From: Larix kaempferi
Taxonomy: Eukaryota; Streptophyta; Pinopsida; Pinales; Pinaceae
DNA: 64,000 nt
Assembly (NCBI GenBank): GCA_027924585.1
Contig: BSBM01001024.1
Location: 4,216,001 to 4,280,000 of the forward strand
Reading direction: 5' to 3'
The notes beneath the pieces were generated by a model. The model ran no database searches. It was not told the DNA's origin and saw only the letters and a program-made list of their open reading frames with translations. The position numbers and the translations under genes were made by a program. Position 1 is the first letter of the stretch; every line of letters starts with the position of its first letter. Below, piece after piece: positions 12,993 to 24,129 of the stretch.

Positions 12993-15130
12993 TTACCTGT
13001 CTGCTACAGGTGGCCTGAACAGCAGCTGCTTTTGAACAATGTTTCTAGAAACACCATGCTTTTTAACCAATTTATTTATAATGCAAGCCACAGCAAGCTT
13101 GGCCCCCAAAGAAGAATAGCCTCTTCTTATGCAAATAGCTCCACCTAACAGCAATAAACCCTTTGCGAGCAATTTCGTTTTAGACTGATTTGCAGTCAAT
13201 TTTTCCATCTTTTGAATCTCTTCCTTGCTTCCTGTGATGGACCCGACGATAGAATCTTCTATTGGACCTTCAACATCTCCCCAAGTCTCCTCAACTCCAC
13301 TGGGTACCTATTCATGGAATATTTAGCTTAGCACAAGAGCACATAAGATGATTATTTTGACAAAGAGAAAATTTATGGGCTGGTACTTCACATCCTTTTA
13401 TTAATAGATATTGAGACAATTCTAACTTGAAAACTCCGCTTCAGCCAAAATAAATAACAGATTTTGCACCCAAAATAAAATCAAGGAATAAGAGTCACAA
13501 ACTGGGTAAACAGATAACACCAGTTGTAGGATATCCACGTCCTGGATATCAGAAATAATGTTTATTCTATAAATAGAATTTTCCTCAGAGCAAAAGCTTT
13601 TCACCAGTAAATAATTGGCCATTTTGATCAGATGAGGGGTCAAGAAAAGAGAAGTTACTGGATTAAGAGGCAAATACAGTACGAGAATAACAAAGTTAAC
13701 GTAGGGTGGTGTACTCCCGTCTTAAATTTGGATGTGTTCATTATACAGAGATATCTTCCACTTGGTGTGCTAGAAGAAGCCAAGTGTGTTGAATCTTGCT
13801 CCCTGCTAAGAAGCATTGTAAGCATCTCAAGTAATCATAATCTTGGGGAACCTTTATTTATTCCGCAAACTATACATTCAAGAATCTGCTTCATGGAAAC
13901 ATTATTTTCTCCCTCTTAACAATTATACTATATTCCAAAATATATATGACATGTAAATAGGTAGTCGCAATCTTTTTCTGGGCAGCTTATACTCGCTTAG
14001 AAAAAAGTACAATGGGATCCTCATTCCTCCCTAATAAGTCAAACTCTAGAAATAAGTGCTTAAACTGCCACATTTTTCATGTAATCAATATTCACACTCA
14101 CCTTTTGCATAAGAGTTACAGCACTGGGTTGTTTGTTGTAATGAAGTTTGGTCCTTTGAGCATACTCCCGTAAATTTGCCTCCATCTTGCATACATAGCT
14201 CCAAATACCCTTTTTGAAGACCGTTTTTGCCATTTCACGATTCAGCCCAGCATCTTCCTGATGCACCATTTTGATTTCACATGCATCTCTACCTTGAACT
14301 ACAAAAAAACAAGATAACAAACAAAAAAATACACTTGTAACCAAGAAAAGCCAAAAGGAAACAAAAGTTGCTGTCAAAAGTTTGCAATTCCGTAATTGAA
14401 TGTTTGGTTGTTCACCATGATTCTTACCTTTCCTGATACGCCATCCAGAAAAATAAAATTCAACACGTACATATTTACTTTGTTTAGCTGCCAGAGGATG
14501 TCCACAAGCCTACCAAAATATCAAATCATGGTCCTTGTATTTTATTGCATGCACATTCCCTTGAAGCAAAATTTACAAGGAATCTATACAGGAGTATTAA
14601 ACATTATGCTACCTTAATTAGACAATAAAAGCCCTTTTCTTTCCCTTCCCAAACACGCCAGGCAAGAACATACTCTCTTGCTGTGAGAAATGGAAATTTC
14701 TTAATTGTACGGCCAATTTCTATTCCATTTTCCCGATCAATCTCCAGCTGGTCATGCTCAACAACAGTTTTATCCCACTCTTTCCGAAATTCATTGTCCA
14801 TATAGAAATCTCTTAGTAACTCTGTGGTAGAGTTTTCAAAAGTAGTTGTACTAATGTATTTCGTAGGGCCACCATCCTGCCAAGTGACATCAGTAAACTT
14901 ATTATAAGGATTCAGGAACCCATCAGTAAAGTTATTATTATCGTACTCGAGTATGAAGAGATAAAAATATGGTCAAGAAATGAACCTTTGGATCACAACA
15001 TTTCGCATGGTAAGAGACATTGTCATTTTTCTTTTCTATAACAGTTTTCCAATGTTCCTTTTGATCAAACTTTTCTTCCAATTCATTCAAAAGCATCTGT
15101 AGATGCATCTCTGAAAAGTGTTCTGAGATC
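12993..15130 (-). CDS. START-domain lipid-transfer protein (5' exons missing)
   Basis: Five exons join in phase on the minus strand: 15,130-14,986, 14,876-14,613, 14,509-14,428, 14,292-14,102 and 13,307-12,993, each with an AG acceptor, and the first four with GT donors. The product matches the plant 'polyketide cyclase/dehydrase and lipid transport' START family. Motifs in order are HWKTVIEKKNDNVSYHAKCC, FYMDNEFRKEWDKTV, GRTIKKFPFLTAREYVLAWR, VRVEFYFSGWRIRK, ACEIKMVHQEDAGLN and KGIWSYVCKMEANLREY. The last exon encodes an acidic linker and a short hydrophobic Gly/Ala-rich segment (LLAKGLLLLGGAIC), possibly membrane-associated as in relatives. START domains bind a lipid in a helix-grip fold; the ligand of this subfamily is not established. 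The first exon here starts in phase 1, so upstream exons (normally an N-terminal membrane segment) exist, but none was recognised up to 17.7 kb. All exons are free of stops. The C-terminus is uncertain because the stop codon overlaps a donor-like site. Confidence 0.9.
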
Positions 15131-17779
15131 CTGTTCACATAAGCAGTGTATGTGAAATAAGTTTACAGAACGAAGAGGATGACAGTGACAGCAAAAATAA
15201 ATCTAAAAACCCATAACTTTGTTCCTAATTTTTCAAAAAATGAAATCAAAATATGAATATAGAGAATATGCAGGGGAATGAACAACAGAAACCAATGTCT
15301 CAATACTGCCACTGAATGATTTCGCCAGCTACAGAGAATAGACAAAAGCCTATGCTGTTGTGAACAAAATAAAGACATTGAAAATGTTCCAAAAACTACA
15401 TAAAACTGCTTCCAGAGACCAAAAGAATGTCATCTTGTCCAAAGTAAGAGGCACTCAATCTTAAAATTTGTCCTGATTAAGCCCAACTATACAAGAAAGT
15501 CATTGCACTAAAAATGTGTGGAAATCTCATAATAAACAAATATCAAATATAACCAATTGGCATCAAGGATGAGAACACAAAAAACACTGCAGTCTTGTTG
15601 TTCCATGCCTAGGTGGTTCAACTTTCACTTTCAAGTTCCAACCCATTCATTTCCCACCGTGGTTTATCCTGTTGTTGCTGCTGCTGACTAATATAATGTA
15701 CCAATACATACACAGATGACCTATGGGTTGCTCAACAATATCCTGGAAAGGCCAGTTTACATCATTTCATGATAATGTCAACAAAGACATACATCAAGAA
15801 ATTGATTCTTCAAGGAGATGCTCATGCAAATCTCCAGGCCACATCTCTATGTGACAAAGTAAAGAGTATGCACACATTCACTAACAAAATATTTTTGGCC
15901 ATGAACATGAATTCTCTAACTCTTGCAAGACTAAAACTAACAAACTCTTGTCACAATTTCTTCAGCTTACCATTTGACACTTCAGCCAAACCCTATGGCA
16001 ATGCCTTGTTTGCCAAAAACTCTATTCCAGAGCAATATCAGGAAGCTCATGAAATTTACTACTACAATAAATGAAATCCTACATCTAGCACATACAAATA
16101 TAAAACCTTAATCTGAAACAAAAGGATCCCAGATTTAGTTGTCACAAAGATCCTCTACTGTGAAATCCAGTTAATGATATCTAAAGAAACAGCAAAAATG
16201 AGCTACAGCCTTCAGTTGCCAGGGTACAACAGTGCAGGGACAGGGATAGGAACAGGGATGGGGAAGTCATTTTAGAAAACCTGGTGCAGTGGTACATGGG
16301 GGTGCATCACATAAAATTTTCATTATCTAAATTTTTTATAAATTTTGTAAAACAGAACCAAAATTTATCTACAACAATAAAACTTAAAACATAAAATAAT
16401 ATGATTTATTAAGTAATTATATTATAAAACTCATGCAGGAGTGGTTGACGTAGTGTAGAAAATGAGAAGCAAAATTTTATTAAAAAAAACTCAGGAAATC
16501 TGAATGTGAAAATTTATTTTTGGTCTTACCCATTGGGGAAATCCGAAAAACGGTTTTAGCTGCCTGATGTTGCCACAGTCAATAATCTGCTGTTGCTGCT
16601 TCTTTCAGCATTTTTTGTTTTGAGTTTTGAGGGAGGCATACCCCAATTTTGGATTTTGCAGTGTGGGGAGGTTTTACGTACCTACAAGAGGCACCCTACT
16701 ACTGAACAATATGGACACAGTTTGCATAAGCACTAGACATTATTGTCCTACTGGATATAGAATAATGGAAATCAAATTTCAGGCACAATTGAATTGTTTA
16801 TTCCAACCTGCTGGGAACTAGCTATCCAAGTCAGATTAGATGTTCATAAACAAACCAATAGACATAATTATTATCTGCCTGGGAACTGTCTGTGCAAGTA
16901 GAAGATACACTTGATCATAACAGACTAAATGAAAATAATCATTAATGCAGACACATTCACAATAACTGAATGAGAATCCAAAAAACACTTTAACACAGAT
17001 TTCTCTAGTCATCACTCATCACCAATGGCCTGAACATTCATGAAGTTCAACTGTACAGAATGACTGCATAAAAAAATTTATTACCGCACACTAAGGACCT
17101 CACCCTTTCCATGTTTCTCCTTCCCAAGTGAAGACCTCGGTTTATACTTGTTTGAGATCCAAACTCATTAGCAATAATTATGATTGTTTAGACACCTAAT
17201 ATTCATAATTTGTAGATTCCAAGAAAAACCATACACCAACTCCCGGTCAGCCTCAGCTGCCTTTAAAAATATTTTTAACATGCACTAACCAAAGACTGCT
17301 CAGCCTGTGTGTCGTCAACTTACCTTGCCGCCTGTTCATTTGAAATTGAAAAGATGTTCAATCCACACGCAACATCATCCTACCCTTCCCATTGGGTTCA
17401 TCCTTGAATTATCTTAATGCAGATGTGGCATCTGCTAACATGGCATTTCTTCCAACATTGACCCACACTGTAGTGGTTAATCAGGAATGGATGAGGGATT
17501 CTCCTTCCTTTTCTTATCTTGAATTACTGTAGCTATCTATTCAACTAAACTGGAGGTGTAAGAGAATGTGAAGAATATGCCCAACCTGTCTTCATCGCTG
17601 TGATCTGCCCTGTTCTATTTCTTTGACAGTGAACGGGATGCCATCCTTCAATACTTCCGGTTCGAAAGTGAATTGGGACAAGCACTCCTGGTATCAAAGA
17701 GCTCTGTGTAAGAGCACGTGTACTTGGTGGTTTGTGACAACCTTTGCACAAAGCTGGTTGCACAAGAAATTCTCATTAA
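15131..17779. other. Upstream intron/flank of START gene
   Basis: Probably intronic on the minus strand, because the exon at 15,130 is internal. A CAG-rich open stretch near 15,680 (minus strand) looks exon-like, but its phase does not join the next exon, so it is not called. Around 16,217-16,700 composition changes (AGGGACAGGGATAGG), as in a small insertion, but no matching ends or target duplication were found. Confidence 0.35.
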
Positions 17780-18179
17780 CATTGGAGCTAAGTCACCTGC
17801 CACAAGGACATGGGACACAGAGGACACGGGAATATGAGTATCCAACACGACATGATGACCCCCGGAATCAGGACATGGAGGACACTATATATATATATAT
17901 ATATATATCCAATTTATTTTAGAAACTAGAAAATTTACAAATATTCAATAGAAATTAGAATCAATACCCATTACACATTCACAAATCACAATGCATATGT
18001 CAATGGTAGACTCGTAGACTCATAAAATTTCTCATTAAGTTGTCAAAATCTAAATGTATTACATAGATGTCAAAATGCCACTGGAAAATACAAAAAGGGG
18101 TAGATCAAGATGAAAGAATCTCATCTGTCAATAATCCTCCTCCATGCATGAATCAACAAAATCACCATTGCTCTCTTCT

Positions 18180-20622
18180 TCATCGTCCTCCTCCTCCGCC
18201 TCTCCGCCCATCCCAAGGTCTGCATCTACTGGTGTGGAGGATGACCCCTCCAGAAGTGACCTGCTCTAGCATTGGCTCATTAAGATCCATGTTAGTTAAT
18301 GCCAACTCAACACTACTATCCAAACCCATATCATCAAGAAACACATCCCACGTCTTTGTCTTTCCCTTCACCCACTCCTCCCTCTGCCTGTAAATAAGAC
18401 GAAGGTTGGTGTGCACATACACCATCATCTCTACCCTGGACTGCTCAAACCTGCTCTTCTTCAAATTGTACAAGTTCCAACTTCCCATATGTGCTCCCAT
18501 TCCTCTCACAACTAGAGGATGAAATAACTTGAGAGATGACCCTCAACGCTAACTTCTGTAGAATAAGGCATGTTGCCCCCGGGAGTTGCCCACCAAGCAT
18601 AGGGTTTCTTAACCCCTTGTCTCCAACCACATCATAGCCTCCAAATCTCCCACTTGCAGTTGGAAACTCTACAAATCCCTCCTCCACATCATCAAGTGAT
18701 TCTTTATCCTGATATAACCATCTAAATGCTATCTTCCTCCCCTATGAAACCTCTCCAACCATGTGAGGAGGGAATCTGTGTGAGGGCCCACCATTGAGCC
18801 ATTCATGACTATAGAACTTGGGATTCAATGAGTGGACCAAGCAATGCAAAGGTGTGTAGTTCTTTTCCCACCTAGCGATAAGAATATCCTGTATAGTGGA
18901 CCATAATCTCTTCGTTGATGTCCCATACTCAGGGCACTCATTTTGTACAAAAATGGTCTTCATGGACTCAATCATGGAATCCCATCCCTCAAAAACATCA
19001 GCTAGGATGGGTTGGTCCATGTCTACAAACCGCAACAAAGAAATGATTGGTTCCATGATCTTAATGGAAGATCTACCCTCTCCCACCAACCATCATCTAA
19101 CACTATGTCCTTTACCTTTTTTGAAGCATTTTGATCTATCTTTCTCCAAAAAGACTAAAACTATGAAATAACCATGGACCCAAGAGCGGTTTTGACCTCC
19201 CTCAACCTCTTAAGCATGATGAATGAGGAAGCAAACTAAGTATCTACAATCTTCAACAATGATAGATGTGTGTACTCTTTGTAGATTGTAAGGGAATTGG
19301 TGTGGTTTTGTATAAAATTACTGATATGGCGTGCATCATCAATAAAATTGCCAATCCATGTCACATCTGAAGCAATAGATTTGAGTGCTAAATTCAAAGA
19401 ATGAACAATGCAAAGTATCCAAAATACTTGTAAGAGCAATAAAAGCAAGTGTAAATTAGTCTATAACTCAAATCTATAAAATGACCTTTCCCCTAGATGA
19501 ATCTTGTGCTAAATTCAAAGAATGATTCGAATGAACAATGCAATGTGTCCAAAACACCTGTGGATATTTAGCTTCCACAATCATGCCAGCAGCCTTGCAA
19601 ATAGGTGCATTATCTGTGATGATTTGTACACAAGAATCAACGCCTGCATCTTCAATGACTTTAATGAACAACTCACCCATATATTATGCATCCTTGTATT
19701 TCCCAAGAGCATCCACCGCTTTCAAGAACACTAGTCCATTTAGGGAAGACACCATGAAATTGATGAGTGGATGGTGTGTTGCATTCATCCATCCATCAGA
19801 AACAATACTGACACCAGATGAGGGCCATGCTGATTTAATTAGCTCTAAGATTTTATCCACCTCCTCCCTTTCCTTAACCAACAATGTGGTTCTAAGCTTC
19901 TCTAAACCAGGAGGCACATAACCATTTGGAGCTCATTCAACTAGACCTCGACACATCTCAATAAACAATGGTGACAGTACAACATTGAATGAAATGAAGT
20001 TGAGATAGAAATAAAATGCAATGGTAAGGTCCATCTCATCTCGCGCATCTTGTTGGAAAATCCTGTCCATTGGACCACTTGGAGATGGCCTCTTTCTTGT
20101 TGGTTGAATATCAACCTCACTCCCATATCTGCTAGGCCTAGTGCTAGAGGGTTTCCTCAAGAATGGAATAGGATCCTCATTTTTGTGTTTCTTACTTGAT
20201 GTTACCACCTCCCCCAAGCCAACATTATCCTCTCTTTCCATCTCCCTTCGTTGGGTAACACTCACTGCTTTACATGCAGCAAGCCCATAAGGAAGGCCCA
20301 ACAAATGACCCTTAACTCAGTAATAGGTGCTCTTGAACTAATTCTTGCAAAAATTACAAGTCCAAATCACATTCCCTCCCCCACCCAACGTTGCCCCAAG
20401 CCATGATTTCCTTGTCACATGCTTCCACAAAGGGTATTTCTTCTCTTGGAGTTGTTGTCTTGCTAATACAGGGTTAAATGCAGCTTGAGCTCCACTTGCA
20501 GTAGATGGAGCACTAGCGGGATTAGATCAACTTAAGCTTGGATGAGGAGAAGGGGAGACACAGTCTGGGGTATTCCTCCCTTTCCTTTGCCCTTTACCAA
20601 CTGCCCTTGCTGATTGAGACAT
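18180..20622 (-). pseudogene. hAT (DUF659) transposase, multiply disrupted
   Basis: Read from 20,622 (MSQSARAVGKGQRKG) to 18,180. A BED-type finger region (PLWKHVTR, then CNFCKN and VKGHLLGLPYG) is interrupted by at least two stops near 20,310-20,345. A DUF659 core follows: VSIVSDGWMNATHHPLINF near 19,800, and VQIITDNAPICKAAG and FWTHCIVHS near 19,530-19,640. The middle part (LLRFVDMDQPILADVFEGWD) is near 19,000. The C-terminal hAT dimerisation part (LALRVISQVISSSSCER, MVYVHTNLRLIYR) is near 18,410-18,570. Frames change several times, so no full protein can be made. A part near 19,380-19,560 (CIVHS...LNLA) occurs twice, suggesting a local duplication. The SDGW acid that hAT-2 lacks is kept here. 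Confidence 0.88.
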
Positions 20623-20858
20623 TCTTCTTGTTGCTTGACGGTAAACTTGCAATGCTTCCTATGAAATCCACCCTCAAGTCACTTGCAATCCTTGGGAAAA
20701 CCTTCAAACGCTCTTCACCTGCAAAAGAAACCACTCTCAAAGCTTGAGATTCACTTGCAAATGTGAAAGAATGAGGGAGAAAGCGTAATTTATAAAGCCA
20801 TGGGCCTCTTTTTCGTCAAAACCGTGTCCTGTTTTCGAGACATGCTTTGCACAGGTTA

Positions 20859-20952
20859 GGACACGATGATGATAGTGTTGGACACGTGTTTTGACTATGT
20901 CCCAAAAAAGGACACAGTTAAAACGTGTCCAACACGTGTCATCATCGTGTCC
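20859..20952. repeat. Near-perfect 44-bp inverted repeat in hAT subterminal region
   Basis: The left arm 20,859-20,902 and right arm 20,910-20,952 are near reverse complements, separated by CAAAAAA. Both arms are built from GGACACG/CGTGTCC motifs and an ATGATGA/TCATCAT core. It lies between the transposase start and the right terminus of the element. Confidence 0.85.
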
Positions 20953-21018
20953 ATGTCGGATACAATGACATAGGACACTTTGGCCTAAAAGGCCTTGTCC
21001 AGTATCTTAGCATTGGAG

Positions 21019-21883
21019 ATATGAACATTGGGGAGCTCAACTAGAGCCCAAAAGAGGGATTATTAACACTCCAATAATATTAAATTTAGAAGTCATAAGT
21101 GCATATAATGCAGTCCATTACATTACCGTAACCTACTAGGCATGCTATAAATAAGTTATGCATGATGATTTACCATGTGTGAGAGATGTAATAGTTGCCA
21201 CATCCATAATATATTTAATTGATTTATTTCCTCTTAACCTTTGTGTTTCTTTGTGTTGATGCGTGCACCCTAGAATTTCTACATGGTACCAGAGAGATAC
21301 TATTAGTTATTGGGGTTACTCCAAAAGTGCCTTCACCTTGCTAGGAGAGAGTTGGGTCTCCTAGCCCCTTGAAGATGCTTGTTAGACATATGGGTAGCTT
21401 AGTTTGCATGGATGCTTGACTTTGGAAAGAGTGTTAGCATGGTGCATATGGTCTCTATCTTAATTGGCATGATAACTAACCCACTAGGTGCACACAATGG
21501 GAGACTCGATTGCTTGATTAGAGGAGATACCTACCTTGGAGGAGGGCACCTAACCGTAAGAGCATGGGACTATGTGACATACACCTTAGAAGTTGGACAC
21601 TTGACTTGAGGACACTTGGGTTGGGGAGCAGACTTTGTAATGAACATATATATATCTATATATATATATAGGCACCAATAAATAATAATATGAAGTGTCA
21701 TCCTAATGAAGGGACATGACCTATCATCCATGGTGACCAGTAAATGTGTATAAAAGTACAGAATTATCTATCTATTTATTATTCAATTAGTAAATGCTTG
21801 TCCTATATGGTTTTCTGTTAATTGTCCTTATGTTTGATATTTGCTCGTAAATGAACCTTGTTCATTTCATTTGGTATCAGAGT
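21019..21883 (+). other. Copia-type LTR/primer-site remnants
   Basis: TGGTACCAGAG at 21,284, preceded by ...TTCTACA, and TGGTATCAGAG at 21,871, preceded by ...TTTCATT, match the initiator-Met tRNA primer-binding site that follows a copia 5' LTR. A TATA-like TGTATAAAAG lies near 21,747. No partner LTR or coding domain follows, so these appear to be two truncated plus-strand LTR ends. A (TA)n run lies at about 21,645-21,671. Confidence 0.45.
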
Positions 21884-23102
21884 TGCATGTTGATCTGGCC
21901 TTTGACCATAGCTCTTATCAAACCTTGTCTAACATGGCTTTTGGCCACACACTCAAATTTTTCAGAGTTTTTCTGATCATTAGGTCTTTGACAAAAAAAA
22001 TTGACCCTTGGCCATTTGAAGCCTAAGAATTCCATTGCAAAGTGAAATATTATGCTGCCATATATCATGTCAAGAGAAGGGGGCATAAAATTCATTTAAA
22101 GGAAAAGTATGCTGCATAGCAAAGATTGGTTGCTGCAATTACATGGAATGAGGATCGAGTAACCAACACAGGAAAATATGTAAATCGCCAACTTAAAATC
22201 TCTAAACAATCATCAAAACCAATCTTCCAATACTGGTCAAGGGGATATATAAATCATCGACTCGGAATCTAAACAATTGTCAACGCTGATCCACCAATAC
22301 TGATAGAAGGGAGCATTTGATTATAAAAAAGGGACTCTACACAGCTATCCAATTCGTGTCTAAGAGGATTTGCAAAACAATTGCACTGTTGAGAACTGAT
22401 GGGTGGATATCAATCACGAAAAAGAAGGGAACTATGCCATTGTCCACCAATTTCCAGGGATCTGCACTTAGTTTCTTGATTGTCCTGTCTAGAGAAAATA
22501 TTTCTACATTTGTCTTGTACTTGCCAAAAGAGCTCTGGCAAGAAGAGGGTTAACCGTTTATCATGCCATCGTCTGAAGGAACTTGAAACCATGCCTAAAC
22601 TCAACCACCAACTAATTGAGCTGGCACAAGGAAATTGACTGAGTGCCCTCCCCGAGTCCCCTCTACGGTTGTCATGTGAGAAGTAGGTGCGGGAGTCTAG
22701 TGGAGCCCACTGTCTGTTGGAACTGTCAAGAAGCATCTGGAGCTGACCGCAAAGCCTATGGTCTGAACAATCGCCGAAAAATATTGTTTGTGGGTAATTT
22801 TTTTTGTCACTGAAGCCATTTCCATATCTTATTAAGGAACAAATCATACAGATCGTGTCTTTCCAGGTGGAAGGTCATTTAATTTAATTCATACAAAAAC
22901 AAAAAAGAAATTCAAATATAAGGTCGATATAAATTACTTCAACCTTATATATATAAAGGTGGATTTTTTTTGAAAATGAGTTCTACCTTATACTAATTTT
23001 ATCAAGACTCACAAACGTGGATTAAAACTATATAAAGAAATACAAAAACATAAGCCAAAGATATAATAAACAGGAATCAATAAAGCACATTATTGATGGG
23101 AA
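21884..23102. other. Non-coding stretch, unassigned
   Basis: A 145-codon minus-strand frame (22,847-22,410) has no recognised motif and biased composition, and it is not called. Two imperfect copies of an approximately 65-bp sequence (ATCTCTAAACAATCATCAA / AATCTAAACAATTGTCAA) lie at 22,180-22,310. Most of this may be the leader of the copia remnant whose primer site is at 21,871. Confidence 0.35.
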
Positions 23103-23354
23103 TTATGTGTTGGAATCGATTTAATACTGAGAGGGGGGGTGAATCAGTATTAGCACATTTATTAGCAGATTTTACCTTCTTTAACAAATTAGCCTTTACT
23201 TAATCTTTATCTTCTGCTATGCATCAGTAAATAAACATTCGCACATATATGCACCACATCATCAACACATAACACACAGAATTTTTACGTGGAAATCCAA
23301 ACGGGAGAAAACCATGAAATGCTTCTTTATAGTGAGAAAGAATACATTCAAGGA

Positions 23355-23520
23355 AGCACCAACTTCCTGTGTTTACCAGCACCAACTGGAAGGAGGCACC
23401 AACCCCCTGTGTTTTCTCCAACACTAACTGGAAGGAGGCACCAACCCCCTGTGTTTTCTCCAGCAACCACTGGAAGGAGGCACCGACCCCCTGTCACTTT
23501 GTTTTACAGGCACCAACCTG
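23355..23520. repeat. 42-bp tandem repeat in H LTR
   Basis: Units of the form GGAGGCACCAACCCCCTGTG...ACTGGAA repeat about 3.5 times, and element 1 is inserted in the array. Its last unit resumes at 30,480 (CCTGAAGGAAGCTGCGACT). Confidence 0.85.
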
Positions 23521-23521
23521 A

Positions 23522-24117
23522 TGTTGATGTATTTGTAACTTCGGAATGTATTTCACATATGTATATTGTATTCCTATAAAGATGTTGTTATTTCTCTATA
23601 CGGAAGTGTCATCATTTATATTGTAAGTGTCGTAACTTATACTTGATGGGTTATTAGACCACCTTGATGGGGTCGGCCCTGTATAAGTCATGTGGGTTAA
23701 AGGGTTATTAGACCACCCTATTGGGGGTCGGCCATGTCAACATTATGTTAAGTGGTTAAGTTAAGTCCGACCTAGTAAAGGTTATTAGGCAAGTCAAGTC
23801 AAGTATAAATAGAGTGCGGGAGGCACTCTATTTGATCATTCACTTCTCACTCACACACTCATTGGAGAGTGACGCACTGGTGAAGGAGGAGAAGCTGCTG
23901 CTAGGAGGACTATCTCTTGTACTTGGGTTGTGTCATTGCTCTATCTATCTCTGAGGAAGTTGCGGGGTTTTTCACCTTCTTGGTTTTCCCCGGTGAAACT
24001 CTGTGCCTCTTGTGTGCTTGCATTATTGTGTCCATGATTGATATGCTGTAGATATGTTGTACATGTTATTCTCTCAGTTAAGATCCTAGATCAGATTGAA
24101 ATTCTGAAAAACTAACA
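23522..24117 (+). repeat. 5' LTR of element 1
   Basis: TGTTGATG...ACTAACA, 596 bp. A TATA box TATAAATAG lies at 23,804-23,812. Confidence 0.93.
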
Positions 24118-24129
24118 TGGTATTAGAGC
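24118..24129 (+). other. Primer-binding site of element 1
   Basis: TGGTATTAGAGC abuts the LTR end and is complementary to the initiator-Met tRNA 3' end, with one change from the usual TGGTATCAGAGC. Confidence 0.85.

Larger units (their letters stand above)
17788..21010 (-). mobile_element. Degenerate hAT transposon, 3.2 kb
   Basis: The 8-bp target duplication CATTGGAG lies at 17,780-17,787 and 21,011-21,018. The ends read CTAAGTCACCTG (left) and CTAAGATACTGG (reverse complement of the right), imperfect terminal inverted repeats. The interior encodes a broken BED/DUF659/hAT transposase on the minus strand. Both subterminal regions are dense in GGACAC/GTGTCC motifs (17,805-17,885 and 20,820-20,985), which may be transposase-binding sites. 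A (TA)n run lies at 17,887-17,908. The 8-bp duplication is diagnostic of hAT elements. Confidence 0.88.

Noticed and set aside
15640-15700. CAG-rich exon-like stretch (minus strand) upstream of the START exons
   Set aside because: Its possible donors give a phase that does not join the exon at 15,130.
16217-16700. Possible small transposon in the START intron
   Set aside because: Candidate ends match only weakly and no target duplication was found.
22410-22847. 145-codon minus frame
   Set aside because: No recognised motif, no splice or promoter context; compatible with chance in a locally GC-richer stretch.
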